Origin: CAYMUR01 sp964393615
GTDB taxonomy: Bacteria > Planctomycetota > Planctomycetia > Pirellulales > Pirellulaceae
Length of the DNA: 35,589 nt
NCBI GenBank assembly: GCA_964393615.1
Contig: CAYMUR010000053.1
Coordinates: 1 to 35,589, forward strand
Reading direction: 5' to 3'
The notes under the pieces are model-generated. The model saw nothing but the letters and a program-made list of their open reading frames with translations, searched no databases and was not told the DNA's origin. The translations under genes and the position numbers were made by a program. How positions within the stretch are numbered: position 1 is the stretch's first letter; every line of letters begins with the position of its first letter. This document shows positions 26,286 to 33,716 of this stretch, piece by piece.

Positions 26286-27116
26286 TTATGGCTTCACAGG
26301 AGTGTCTTTCAACGGTGGTGCGTCGCGTGTGACAGCTAGAATCTGGTCTAGAACACCCGAATTAGTGCCAATGGCGTCTCCGCTGTCAATTTTTTCACGA
26401 CCTTGCCAGTCGGTAAATCTACCACCCGCTTCCTGGATCACAACTTGGACGGCAGCGGCATCCCAGATATTTAACTGGGGATCAATCATGGCCAATGCGC
26501 GTCCGGTGGCCACGAGCAGGTACCCATAACAGTCTCCCCAAGTACGGGTAAACCAGCTGTTGGTCCCTAATTGTTCCCAGGCGGATGTTGCCCCCCTCTC
26601 CATCCAGCCTTGAAATTCACTGGTGAGCAGCAATCCGTCTGCCAATTCGCTGTCGTTGGCGACATTTGCCCGCTGAGGTGGATCGTCGTGACGGACGTGC
26701 CAGGCACCACATGCGGTTGCTGCAAAAACCTGCTCGTCGAGTGCTGGCATTTCAATGACCCCAATCACGCTTTGCTGGTTGTGTTGGACAGCAATCAACG
26801 TCCCATACAGAGGCACACCACTAATGAAACTCTTGGTGCCATCAATAGGGTCCAGGATCCAACGATAGGGTGTCGTTCCAGTCCTCGAGGGAAATTCTTC
26901 ACCGATGATTCCATCTTCGGGAAATTCGGCGGTGATAAGTTCTCGCAATAATGCTTCGGTTTCCTGGTCAGCTTGCGTGACCGGTGAACCATCCGCCTTG
27001 CGTGAGACTTGGTAAGTGTCTCGTTGAAAGTGGTTCAACGTGTGAGCGCCTGCTTGTCGGGCGAATCGAACAGCGGATTGGAGGCGCTGGTTAACTTGGG
27101 GATCGTCCGAGTGCAT
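26286..27116 (-). CDS. Inositol-monophosphatase family phosphatase (HisN-like)
   Basis: A 276-residue member of the lithium-sensitive Mg-dependent phosphatase superfamily. Metal-binding motifs are GEE (72-74), DPIDGTKSF (89-97) and WDAAA (218-222). The best guess is a histidinol-phosphatase of the HisN type, from DPIDGTKSFISGVPLYGTLI and the long spacing, but inositol-1-phosphatase or CysQ-like activity cannot be excluded. No his gene is beside it. It lies just downstream of the Rrf2 regulator on the same strand, with an 85-base gap. Confidence 0.85.
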   Translation of the reverse strand: MHSDDPQVNQRLQSAVRFARQAGAHTLNHFQRDTYQVSRKADGSPVTQADQETEALLRELITAEFPEDGIIGEEFPSRTGTTPYRWILDPIDGTKSFISGVPLYGTLIAVQHNQQSVIGVIEMPALDEQVFAATACGAWHVRHDDPPQRANVANDSELADGLLLTSEFQGWMERGATSAWEQLGTNSWFTRTWGDCYGYLLVATGRALAMIDPQLNIWDAAAVQVVIQEAGGRFTDWQGREKIDSGDAIGTNSGVLDQILAVTRDAPPLKDTPVKP

Positions 27117-27201
27117 ACGAGGCTACGATAAGGAGAGCAAATAAGTTGATAGCAAGCACAGGCGGTGACGTTTAATAATTCACCAAGTTGAGTTACGTCA
27201 G

Positions 27202-27627
27202 TCAGGGCTGTTTCAGTTCAGGATTGAAAGCTGGAACCGCAATCAATTGGGACATCTTGATTTGGCCCAACTGTTGGCGAGCTGTTAAGGAAACTTGTTT
27301 CAAAGCATTCTGCAATTCGGTTTGTGATTCTAGCAAGAACCCTTCATTTTCCGGCAGGCCGGAACTCATTGGGCCATCGATAGCTTCGATAATGTCCAGC
27401 AACGAAATTCCGTCTGCTTGGCCAACAAGCGAATAACCCCCGTCGACACCGCGAGTCGACCGTAAAATATTGTGGTTTACCAGACTGCGCAAAATTTGCA
27501 ACAGAAATCTTTCTGGCATATTTCCTTCTGCGGCCAACTGGCTGCATGGCACGGGCCGGTCCGTTTCGGAACGTGCCAAAAGCAGAGTTGCCTGCAACGC
27601 ATACGTCACCGTTCGCGATAATTTCAT
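27202..27627 (-). CDS. Rrf2-family transcriptional regulator without Fe-S cysteines
   Basis: A 141-residue Rrf2/IscR-type winged-helix DNA-binding protein. It begins MKLSRTVTYALQATLLLA, continues with PERFLLQILRSLVNHNILRSTRGVDGGYSL (helix-turn-helix and wing) and SLLDIIEAIDGP. The three cysteines that bind an iron-sulfur cluster in IscR and NsrR are missing: after the wing the sequence reads SSGLPENEGFLLES, with no Cys. It therefore either senses something else or regulates without a cluster. ATG 27627 is chosen because the family begins MKLS(R/T); an upstream in-frame start adds 13 atypical residues. The target is unknown. Confidence 0.85.
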   Translation of the reverse strand: MKLSRTVTYALQATLLLARSETDRPVPCSQLAAEGNMPERFLLQILRSLVNHNILRSTRGVDGGYSLVGQADGISLLDIIEAIDGPMSSGLPENEGFLLESQTELQNALKQVSLTARQQLGQIKMSQLIAVPAFNPELKQP

Positions 27628-28032
27628 CGCAACCGCCCTCGAGAAGAAGACTGACATCGCTAACATGGGTCCTTACAGACCCGTAAACGTTAAAGCCAAT
27701 TCCCGGTCCGACAGCGTTCTACGCCTTCAATATCCGCAGCAGTAGGATATCCTCACCTGCAAAACGATCACCAAGAAGGCAACCATATTCTGCCAATCTG
27801 GCCCACTTCTAACAAAGTCAAGAATACTCAGGATTCGAGGACTGCACGAACGAAACAAAAGCAAACAACCCCTGACTCGAATCCACAAAGTCGTCGAAAA
27901 ACATTCTAAGAAATTTTGATTGAAATGTCAACGAATAACTCGGTTTTCACATTTGAATAACAGGGAGTTTTGTCCTGTTTTCATCAAAGTCGCAGAAAGT
28001 GAAAATTTGCCGTAAAACCAATTGTAAAATAG
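27628..28032. other. Intergenic region upstream of the Rrf2 gene
   Basis: About 400 bases, AT-richer than the flanking genes. It should contain the Rrf2 promoter, but no convincing -35/-10 pair or operator was identified. No open frame with protein character. Confidence 0.4.
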
Positions 28033-28059
28033 AAAAAACAGGCCAAATAAGGCGACCTG
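28033..28059 (-). terminator. Rho-independent terminator after lspA
   Basis: On the minus strand CAGGTC pairs with GGCCTG (28054-28059 with 28039-28044, one G-U), loop of nine, followed by six T. It lies about 85 bases past the lspA stop. Confidence 0.5.
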
Positions 28060-28143
28060 GCAGTGTAGGCATTAATGGGATATTCTTGGAGGGCCGGTAG
28101 CCTTGCCGCGACTGTCTCCAGTTTCCGCTCAATGCAGACAAAA

Positions 28144-28788
28144 TCAAGATTTGGTCATCTCATCACTTTCTGTTGCCGTGTGTTGGTTTTCATCGACAAG
28201 CCGCTGAACCTCGTTACTAGAACGGAACGAATGCCATACCAGGAATATGGCACCGCATACAAGCATGGAATCAGCGATATTAAAGTTTGGCCAAGTAAAT
28301 TTGCCATAACAGAAAAGTATCCAGTCACGAACAGCAGCTGTGTCAGTCACGCCCGGAATTGACCAGAGCCCCAGTCGGTCGTAAAGGTTTCCTAAGATCC
28401 CACCGCAAATTGTTGCCAAAGCAACCGTCAGCAATCTGTCCTGTACTGCGCCTAGGATAAATAACCAATACAAGATGCCACAAAGTGCGATGAATGACAT
28501 GATCACGAAAACGTTCGTAAATCCTTGCCCCATGCCAAAAAGTGCCCCGTAGTTGATAGCAGTTTGGATCCCTAAATAGCTCTCCCAAATCCACCAAACA
28601 TCGTTGTGGTAGCCAGAGAAACCTCGCCAGGCAAAAACCCAATGTTTGGTTGCCAGATCGATGAAGCAGCCAACACCGGCGATCAGAAAAAAGAGTACGA
28701 CGTTCCCCCATGGTTGACGCCGTGCGGCGTCAACGGCCCTGGAGCTCTGAGGCACAGTCGATGCAGAAGGGGGTGTAAGGGATTGCAT
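28144..28788 (-). CDS. lspA: Lipoprotein signal peptidase (signal peptidase II)
   Basis: A 214-residue membrane aspartyl protease that removes signal peptides from prolipoproteins. Four hydrophobic helices are seen; the first starts near residue 29 (NVVLFFLIAGVGCFIDLATK). Family motifs are GGILGNLYDR (129-138) and WPNFNIADS (166-174). The catalytic pair is probably Asp155 (VRDWILF) and Asp173 (NIADS). The N-terminus is about 25 residues longer than usual and hydrophilic. ATG 28788 overlaps the end of the DksA-like gene by 59 bases; a GTG at 28755 is an alternative, and the longer frame to 28872 is unlikely. A terminator follows the gene. Confidence 0.92.
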   Translation of the reverse strand: MQSLTPPSASTVPQSSRAVDAARRQPWGNVVLFFLIAGVGCFIDLATKHWVFAWRGFSGYHNDVWWIWESYLGIQTAINYGALFGMGQGFTNVFVIMSFIALCGILYWLFILGAVQDRLLTVALATICGGILGNLYDRLGLWSIPGVTDTAAVRDWILFCYGKFTWPNFNIADSMLVCGAIFLVWHSFRSSNEVQRLVDENQHTATESDEMTKS

Positions 28789-29101
28789 TGAGACGAGATT
28801 TCTTGATGTCGTACTCACATTCCTGACAAGTACCATATGTGCCGTCCTCGATTCGTTCAAGAGCGGCTTCAATCAAGGTCAGTGTGTCTTCTTCGTTTTG
28901 CATCATGTTTAGGGTGAATTCTTGTTCGTAATTGTCGCTGCCGATGTCTGCCATGTGGATCGGCATACTTGAGAGATCACCACTGGCCTCACTACGTGTC
29001 TTTTGCAGTGCGGCGTCAGCTAACGCATTGACATCACCGCGCAGTCGGGACCGAATCAAAAGTAGGCGTTCCTTATATATCTTCATTTCACGTTTTTTCA
29101 T
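28730..29101 (-). CDS. TraR/DksA-family zinc-finger protein
   Basis: A 123-residue DksA/TraR-type protein, likely to bind RNA polymerase in the secondary channel. The N-terminal half is helical and charged (MKIYKERLLLIRSRLRG), with MADIGSDNYEQEF in the middle. The C-terminal zinc finger has four cysteines: YGTCQECEYDI and PFCIDCASELQGR. The acidic tip of true E. coli DksA is not obvious, so general family naming is safer. ATG 29101 is used; GTG 29116 would add five residues. It is the first gene before lspA on the minus strand and overlaps it. Confidence 0.88.
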   Translation of the reverse strand: MKKREMKIYKERLLLIRSRLRGDVNALADAALQKTRSEASGDLSSMPIHMADIGSDNYEQEFTLNMMQNEEDTLTLIEAALERIEDGTYGTCQECEYDIKKSRLNAIPYTPFCIDCASELQGR

Positions 29102-29708
29102 ATTTTTCGTTCCCACGACTAAAAATCTTCTCTGCTAGAAATCCATTGCATTTGTTCTCGGTCCGTTGTCGAGAGGTTAGATTTTGGACTGTTCCGATTC
29201 CAGTGAGTGAGTCTTTCAAACCAAAGCGCGGCTCACAATCTCCCTGCTTTTTTGCATTTTGATCGAACTTACGCAGATTGAAGTAAGACTTCTTATTCTA
29301 AATAGGAATTGTCGGGGGGTCAAAGGGTGAGAGCTCAGTCGCCAAATTTTTCAGAACCCCCTAAGCTGTTTTATATCAATATATTACGCATATTGACTCA
29401 GGTTCTGTTGTGAAGGCGATGATCTCTCTTGCTGACCTAATCTGACCACTTTAGACTAGGCTCTTTGGACAAAAGATCGGTGGACGGCAGTTTTCGCATG
29501 TCCCCTCTGGGTGGCGAGAGAGGTAACGTGAGACAGAGGTAAGCAGTGGAACAGCCGTCTTTGGAGGCATGCCATTTTCCATGGTTCACGGAGGGCGAAA
29601 CGAATTTCTGGGACCAAATCACCAGCTACCCTTCCCAGCAAAAAGTTTTGATCTGTGGTTCACCGCTTGATATGCGATGACGTGGGTATGTTGACAGCGT
29701 CGGAGTCC
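29102..29708. other. Intergenic region between divergent dksA-like and thrC genes
   Basis: About 600 bases. A possible long-range pairing GGGGGT/ACCCCC is present around 29314-29364, with GAGAGCTC in the loop. I recognise no riboswitch or RNA gene. No frame shows protein character. Confidence 0.4.
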
Positions 29709-29738
29709 TTGGAAGTTTGAGTGGATTCGCTTTATAAC
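29709..29738 (+). promoter_or_regulatory. Probable thrC promoter
   Basis: TTGGAA (29709-29714) and TATAAC (29733-29738), 18 bases apart, fit sigma-70 boxes. The thrC GTG lies about 40 bases beyond the expected start of transcription. Confidence 0.45.
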
Positions 29739-29783
29739 TCTAGAATCTGATATAAGAAGCCTCAGGCAGAATGCGGTTGGCGA

Positions 29784-31178
29784 GTGACAGATTTTGTGTA
29801 TCAAAAGTGTATTTCTGTTAATTGTGGCGCCACGTATGGCGTTGAGGAGGTTCGTGTAGCTTGTCAGAAGTGTGGTGATTTGCTTGACGTCAAGTATGAC
29901 TGGGATCGGCTCCAGCCACCGCGGACTCTTCCGGAGCTACAAGAGAAGTGGTCTCAACGCAACAATGCCCTTAGTTTTAGTGGTGTCTGGCGCTTTCACC
30001 AGCTGCTTCCTTTTGCACCGCCGGACAAGATCGTGACGGTCGGTGAAGGGCAGACATTGCTACAACGTGCTGACCGAGTGGCCCGTTATGTCGGGATTTC
30101 TCCAGGCAATTTGTACTTGCAGTACGAAGGTATGAATCCGTCGGGTAGTTTCAAAGACAATGGTATGACCGCCGCATTTACCCACGCTCATACGGTCGGT
30201 GCCAAACGGGCTGCGTGTGCATCGACGGGAAATACTAGTGCCTCACTGGCTATGTACTGTAGCGTTACGGGGATTATGAAAGCGATCGTATTTATTGGCA
30301 GCGGAAAGATTGCTTATGGAAAACTGTCACAAGCATTGGATTTTGGTGCTCTGACGGTGCAACTTGCTGGTGATTTTGATGATGCGATGCAGCGGGTCAA
30401 AGAGGTCAGCGAAAAACTTGGTATTTATCTGGTTAATAGTGTGAATCCATTTCGGCTGGAAGGACAGAAGACCATTATGTTTCGTGTCCTGGAATCACTC
30501 AATTGGGAGATTCCAGATTGGATTGTCGTCCCAGGAGGCAATTTGGGGAATTCCAGTGCATTCGGTAAAGCATTTGCTGAGCTCAAAGATTTGGGACTGA
30601 TCGACCGTATCCCCCGCTTGGCTGTTATCAATGCGGCAGGAGCAGATACGCTCTACGAGTTGGTTGAAAATCGACAGTTGCGCTGGGATCGTGGCCACGG
30701 TGATCCGGAGATTACCAGTCGTTATTACGGGGAACTCGATGCCCAACAGAAAAAAGCGGATACGATTGCCAGTGCGATTGAAATTAACCGGCCGGTGAAC
30801 CTTAAAAAATGCATTCGGGCCCTGGAAACTTGTAATGGTGTTGTTCGCCAGGTCAGTGATCAAGAAATTTTGGACGCCAAGGCGAGGGTAGGTGCTGGGG
30901 GACTTGGTTGTGAGCCGGCAAGCGCAGCGAGTGTTGCCGGTGCCCGATTGTTGGTCCAGGAAAAAATTATCGACCGTGATGAGCGAGTGGTCTGTATTTT
31001 GACAGGCCACCAATTGAAGGATCCCACTGCCACGGTCTCCTACCATACCACGGACCAGGATCAGTTTGATAAGGTACTGGGTAGTCGTGGAGTACAACGT
31101 GCTTCGTATGCTAACCGAGCAGTAATTGTACCGAATGACGCTGATGAGATTGTGAAAGTGATTCAGCTGTACAGTTAG
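29784..31178 (+). CDS. thrC: Threonine synthase
   Basis: A 464-residue PLP-dependent threonine synthase converting O-phosphohomoserine to threonine. The PLP lysine is Lys124 in NPSGSFKDNGM, and the phosphate-binding glycine loop is seen in VVPGGNLGNSSAF. An N-terminal zinc-ribbon-like set of cysteines (C9, C14, C27, C30) precedes the catalytic domain, as in the bacterial/archaeal class with a Cys-rich leader. The start is GTG 29784, short of any strong Shine-Dalgarno. dapB follows on the same strand 400 bases away, past a repeat and an assembly gap, so the two aspartate-family genes may or may not be one operon. Confidence 0.95.
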   Translation: MTDFVYQKCISVNCGATYGVEEVRVACQKCGDLLDVKYDWDRLQPPRTLPELQEKWSQRNNALSFSGVWRFHQLLPFAPPDKIVTVGEGQTLLQRADRVARYVGISPGNLYLQYEGMNPSGSFKDNGMTAAFTHAHTVGAKRAACASTGNTSASLAMYCSVTGIMKAIVFIGSGKIAYGKLSQALDFGALTVQLAGDFDDAMQRVKEVSEKLGIYLVNSVNPFRLEGQKTIMFRVLESLNWEIPDWIVVPGGNLGNSSAFGKAFAELKDLGLIDRIPRLAVINAAGADTLYELVENRQLRWDRGHGDPEITSRYYGELDAQQKKADTIASAIEINRPVNLKKCIRALETCNGVVRQVSDQEILDAKARVGAGGLGCEPASAASVAGARLLVQEKIIDRDERVVCILTGHQLKDPTATVSYHTTDQDQFDKVLGSRGVQRASYANRAVIVPNDADEIVKVIQLYS

Positions 31179-31311
31179 TAGGGCGTGTTCAGGATGGCTG
31201 TGAATGCTCAACGTTAGTTAGTGATGGGTAGCCACGCGGTAACTGGGGCCGGGAGAGTGACTTTTTTGATACCCGGTACTTGGCACGACCGGGGCTTTGC
31301 GGTTACTCTTA

Positions 31312-31366
31312 GCCAGTTCGCAGGATGCGAAGACAATGCGATTCGCAGGATGCGAAGACAATGCGA
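31312..31366. repeat. Palindromic 25-bp tandem repeat, left copy
   Basis: GCCAG followed by two identical 25-base units (31317-31341 and 31342-31366). Each unit starts with the inverted repeat TTCGCA-GGA-TGCGAA, and the unit junction forms another palindrome, TGCGATTCGCA. The block ends exactly at the first N. Confidence 0.95.
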
Positions 31367-31466
31367 NNNNNNNNNNNNNNNNNNNNNNNNNNNNNNNNNN
31401 NNNNNNNNNNNNNNNNNNNNNNNNNNNNNNNNNNNNNNNNNNNNNNNNNNNNNNNNNNNNNNNNNN
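31367..31466. other. 100-N assembly gap
   Basis: A round 100-base N run, flanked by the same 55 bases on both sides, so its length is a placeholder and not a measurement. Confidence 0.98.
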
Positions 31467-31521
31467 GCCAGTTCGCAGGATGCGAAGACAATGCGATTCG
31501 CAGGATGCGAAGACAATGCGA
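31467..31521. repeat. Palindromic 25-bp tandem repeat, right copy
   Basis: Identical over all 55 bases to 31312-31366 and beginning at the first base after the N run. The next base breaks the repeat and leads into the dapB leader. Confidence 0.95.
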
Positions 31522-31579
31522 ATGGTAATGTTGCGTTTTGCGTTCCAGGTTCCTCATTTTCTGCGGATGGAATTTCAAC

Positions 31580-32377
31580 ATGGCAAGCATACAAATTGCG
31601 ATTCATGGCGCGGCGGGTCGGATGGGCCGCCGGTTGGTGGCTTTGGGGTACGATGACCCAGATTTGACCGTGTCGGCTGCTATTGAATGTGAGGGACATC
31701 CCGCAATAGGTTCTGATGCAGGACTGTTGGCCGGTGTTGGTGAAATAGGAATTAAGCTTGGCAGTCAGTTGGACTCGAACTCGAATGCGGTGATCGATTT
31801 TTCGATTCCTGATGGTGCCGAAGCAATTACCAAGGCCTGTGTCACGCAACGCGTACCGCTCGTCATGGCAACGACCGGGCTCAACGAGAACCAGCAAGAT
31901 TTGCTTGTCCAAGCGGCTGACACGATCCCCGTTGTCTGGGCTCCGAACATGAGTTTGGCAGTGAACCTGACGATGCAGTTGGCCCAAATTGCGGCTCGGA
32001 CTTTGCGAGACCATCCTTCCGGGACAGACGTCGAAATCATCGAGCGACATCACCGGTTCAAAGAAGATGCACCCAGTGGAACGGCGTTACGTTTCGGAGA
32101 AATCATCGCGGAGGCCATGGGCCAAACCTCGCTGACACATGGCCGCCAGGGGCGGCCTGGCATTCGTCCCCGGGATGAGATTGCTTACCATGCTGTCCGC
32201 GTGGGAGATAATTCCGGTGAACACACGATTGTTTTTGGGCTGCTTGGAGAAACAATTGAATTGCGAGTTGCTTCGACAAATCGGGACTGTTATGCACAAG
32301 GTGCCCTGGCGGCTGCTAAATTTGTTGCGAATCAACCGCCGGGGATGTACGGCATGAATGATGTGCTGGGGTTGTAA
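31580..32377 (+). CDS. dapB: 4-hydroxy-tetrahydrodipicolinate reductase
   Basis: A 265-residue DapB, the NAD(P)H-dependent reductase of lysine and diaminopimelate synthesis. The N-terminal Rossmann motif is GAAGRMG (10-16). ATTGLNENQ and WAPNMSLAVNL are typical, and the catalytic and substrate-binding block reads IIERHHRFKEDAPSGTAL, with the paired His and the Lys. ATG 31580 matches the normal family start; an upstream in-frame ATG (31538) would add 14 unrelated residues. The upstream region carries the palindromic tandem repeat 58 bases before the start. Confidence 0.96.
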   Translation: MASIQIAIHGAAGRMGRRLVALGYDDPDLTVSAAIECEGHPAIGSDAGLLAGVGEIGIKLGSQLDSNSNAVIDFSIPDGAEAITKACVTQRVPLVMATTGLNENQQDLLVQAADTIPVVWAPNMSLAVNLTMQLAQIAARTLRDHPSGTDVEIIERHHRFKEDAPSGTALRFGEIIAEAMGQTSLTHGRQGRPGIRPRDEIAYHAVRVGDNSGEHTIVFGLLGETIELRVASTNRDCYAQGALAAAKFVANQPPGMYGMNDVLGL

Positions 32378-32505
32378 GAATCGTTTGCGCTGCCGAGGAT
32401 TGGAAGCCGTGATGCAAAGATGAGGTAAAACGTCTGCCTCTGGTGTGTCTTGTCATGTCCGTAAATGGCGGTGTTCCCTCCAGGCGTTACCGGTGACAAT
32501 AATCT

Positions 32506-32943
32506 ATGTCCCGATTGGGATTACTTTCTCCTGCCAACGATGCTGAACGAACGGTATCGATGGTTGCAAGTTATCAGGAAGCCTGGGATTCGATGGCCAA
32601 GTGTGACGAAGGTTATTTGTGTGAAGTATGTGGCAAAGAAGTTGAGCGTCTCTTCGAAAGCGAGCTCTACTTGCGTTTTGTGACCGGTCAACTTGATGCA
32701 GAGACACTTCATACTGCCGGCGAACGTCATATTTGCTGCAATCCGGTACTGGCCCAGTTTATCACTGACGAGGGTTTTACCCCGGTTGTCGTCGAAGGCG
32801 ATTTCGATAAACGAAAAATGGATTCGGATTTTGTTCAGACTCGGGAAGACCTGTTGACTCGTGGATGGCGCCGATTACGAGAGATTGCCAGCCAGGGACT
32901 GGAAATCAGAGACTACCCATTATCCGAATTTCGCCGTACGTAA
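32506..32943 (+). CDS. Small hypothetical protein with Cys pairs
   Basis: A 145-residue protein that I do not recognise as a characterised family. It has Cys39-x-x-Cys42 (GYLCEVCGKEVERL) and adjacent Cys77-Cys78 (ERHICCNPVLAQF), which together could bind one zinc ion. VVVEGDFDKRKMDSDFVQTR and TRGWRRLREI follow. The sequence is hydrophilic, without signal peptide or membrane helix. It looks like a real conserved protein: even composition, no stops, and dense charged/aromatic pattern. ATG 32506 is used; ATG 32560 is possible and would keep all cysteines. It lies 128 bases after dapB and converges with the SIS-domain gene 19 bases beyond. Confidence 0.65.
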   Translation: MSRLGLLSPANDAERTVSMVASYQEAWDSMAKCDEGYLCEVCGKEVERLFESELYLRFVTGQLDAETLHTAGERHICCNPVLAQFITDEGFTPVVVEGDFDKRKMDSDFVQTREDLLTRGWRRLREIASQGLEIRDYPLSEFRRT

Positions 32944-32962
32944 GCTACCATCTCAGAGCGGG

Positions 32963-33574
32963 TCATGATTTAGCATGGCGGCCTTCGCTGTTGATCCTTG
33001 CGAAAACATCGTTCAGGACCCAGTGAAACAGGCATAGGTGAATGCTTTCAACCATTCCCATGTCATCGAGTGCAACGTGTAGGCCATCTTGTTGCATCTC
33101 TTTTAGCTGACCACCGTTGTAACCAGTGACCCCAAAGGTGACGAGATCGTGTCGATTTGCCCAATCCACGGCGGCGAGAATGTTGGGACTGTTTCCCGAA
33201 CCACTGATTGCTATCAAAACGTCCCCGGCCTTGCCATAGTTCATTAATTGCTGGACAAAAATCTGGTCATAGGCCAAATCGTTGCCCACTGCCATGAGCC
33301 AGCCTGCATTGTCGGTCAAGCTGAGAACCTTAAGTCGTTTTTTTGTTTCGTCTTTTAAATCAGCCTCGTGCAGCGTGCTTTTGCCCAGATCCTCGGCCAT
33401 GTGGCTGGCTGTGGTCCCGGAACCACCGTTTCCAATAATGAACACAAACCGCTCTTGTTCCCAGGCGCGGTAAATATGATTTGCCCAACGTTGTAGCTCA
33501 CCTTGGTCAATGCAATTTAATTCATTGTTCAATCGAGCCGTGTATTGAGAGATGTCAAGTGTCGATCCGAGCAT
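32963..33574 (-). CDS. SIS-domain phosphosugar isomerase-like protein (GmhA-like)
   Basis: A 203-residue single SIS-domain protein. FIIGNGGSGTTASHMAEDL is the phosphosugar-binding loop, followed by LSLTDNAGWLMAVGNDLAYDQIF, LIAISGSGNSPN and ESIHLCLFHWVLNDVF, all arranged as in GmhA/DiaA. Sedoheptulose-7-phosphate isomerase (heptose synthesis for lipopolysaccharide) is a fair guess, but no heptose or LPS gene is adjacent. ATG 33574 is preferred to the TTG at 33586. It converges on the small hypothetical gene; 142 bases upstream the MFS gene ends on the same strand. Confidence 0.85.
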   Translation of the reverse strand: MLGSTLDISQYTARLNNELNCIDQGELQRWANHIYRAWEQERFVFIIGNGGSGTTASHMAEDLGKSTLHEADLKDETKKRLKVLSLTDNAGWLMAVGNDLAYDQIFVQQLMNYGKAGDVLIAISGSGNSPNILAAVDWANRHDLVTFGVTGYNGGQLKEMQQDGLHVALDDMGMVESIHLCLFHWVLNDVFARINSEGRHAKS

Positions 33575-33716
33575 GGTGCCAAGCAAATGATGAGTGGAAA
33601 ACCGCTTATGCTAACAGCACGCTCTCCTGTCCGGCAAGCCCTGTATGCCGAAGCCGCAGTTCTTTGCCGGAAACCCCGATGTGCAGTGATGGAACTCACA
33701 CTCCGTGTTTCCCGCG

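Larger units (their letters stand above)
31179..31579. other. thrC-dapB intergenic region
   Basis: Holds two copies of a 55-base block made of a 25-base tandem repeat, on either side of 100 N. No gene is supportable; open frames drawn through the N run are artefacts. Confidence 0.8.

Noticed and set aside
30495..31211. 238-codon minus-strand frame inside thrC
   Set aside because: Antisense of a clear threonine synthase; no protein motif of its own.
31312..31521. CRISPR array
   Set aside because: The 25-base units are directly adjacent without spacers and no cas gene is present.
31214..32053. 279-codon minus-strand frame through the N run and dapB
   Set aside because: It exists only because N codons do not stop translation and because it is antisense to dapB and the repeat.
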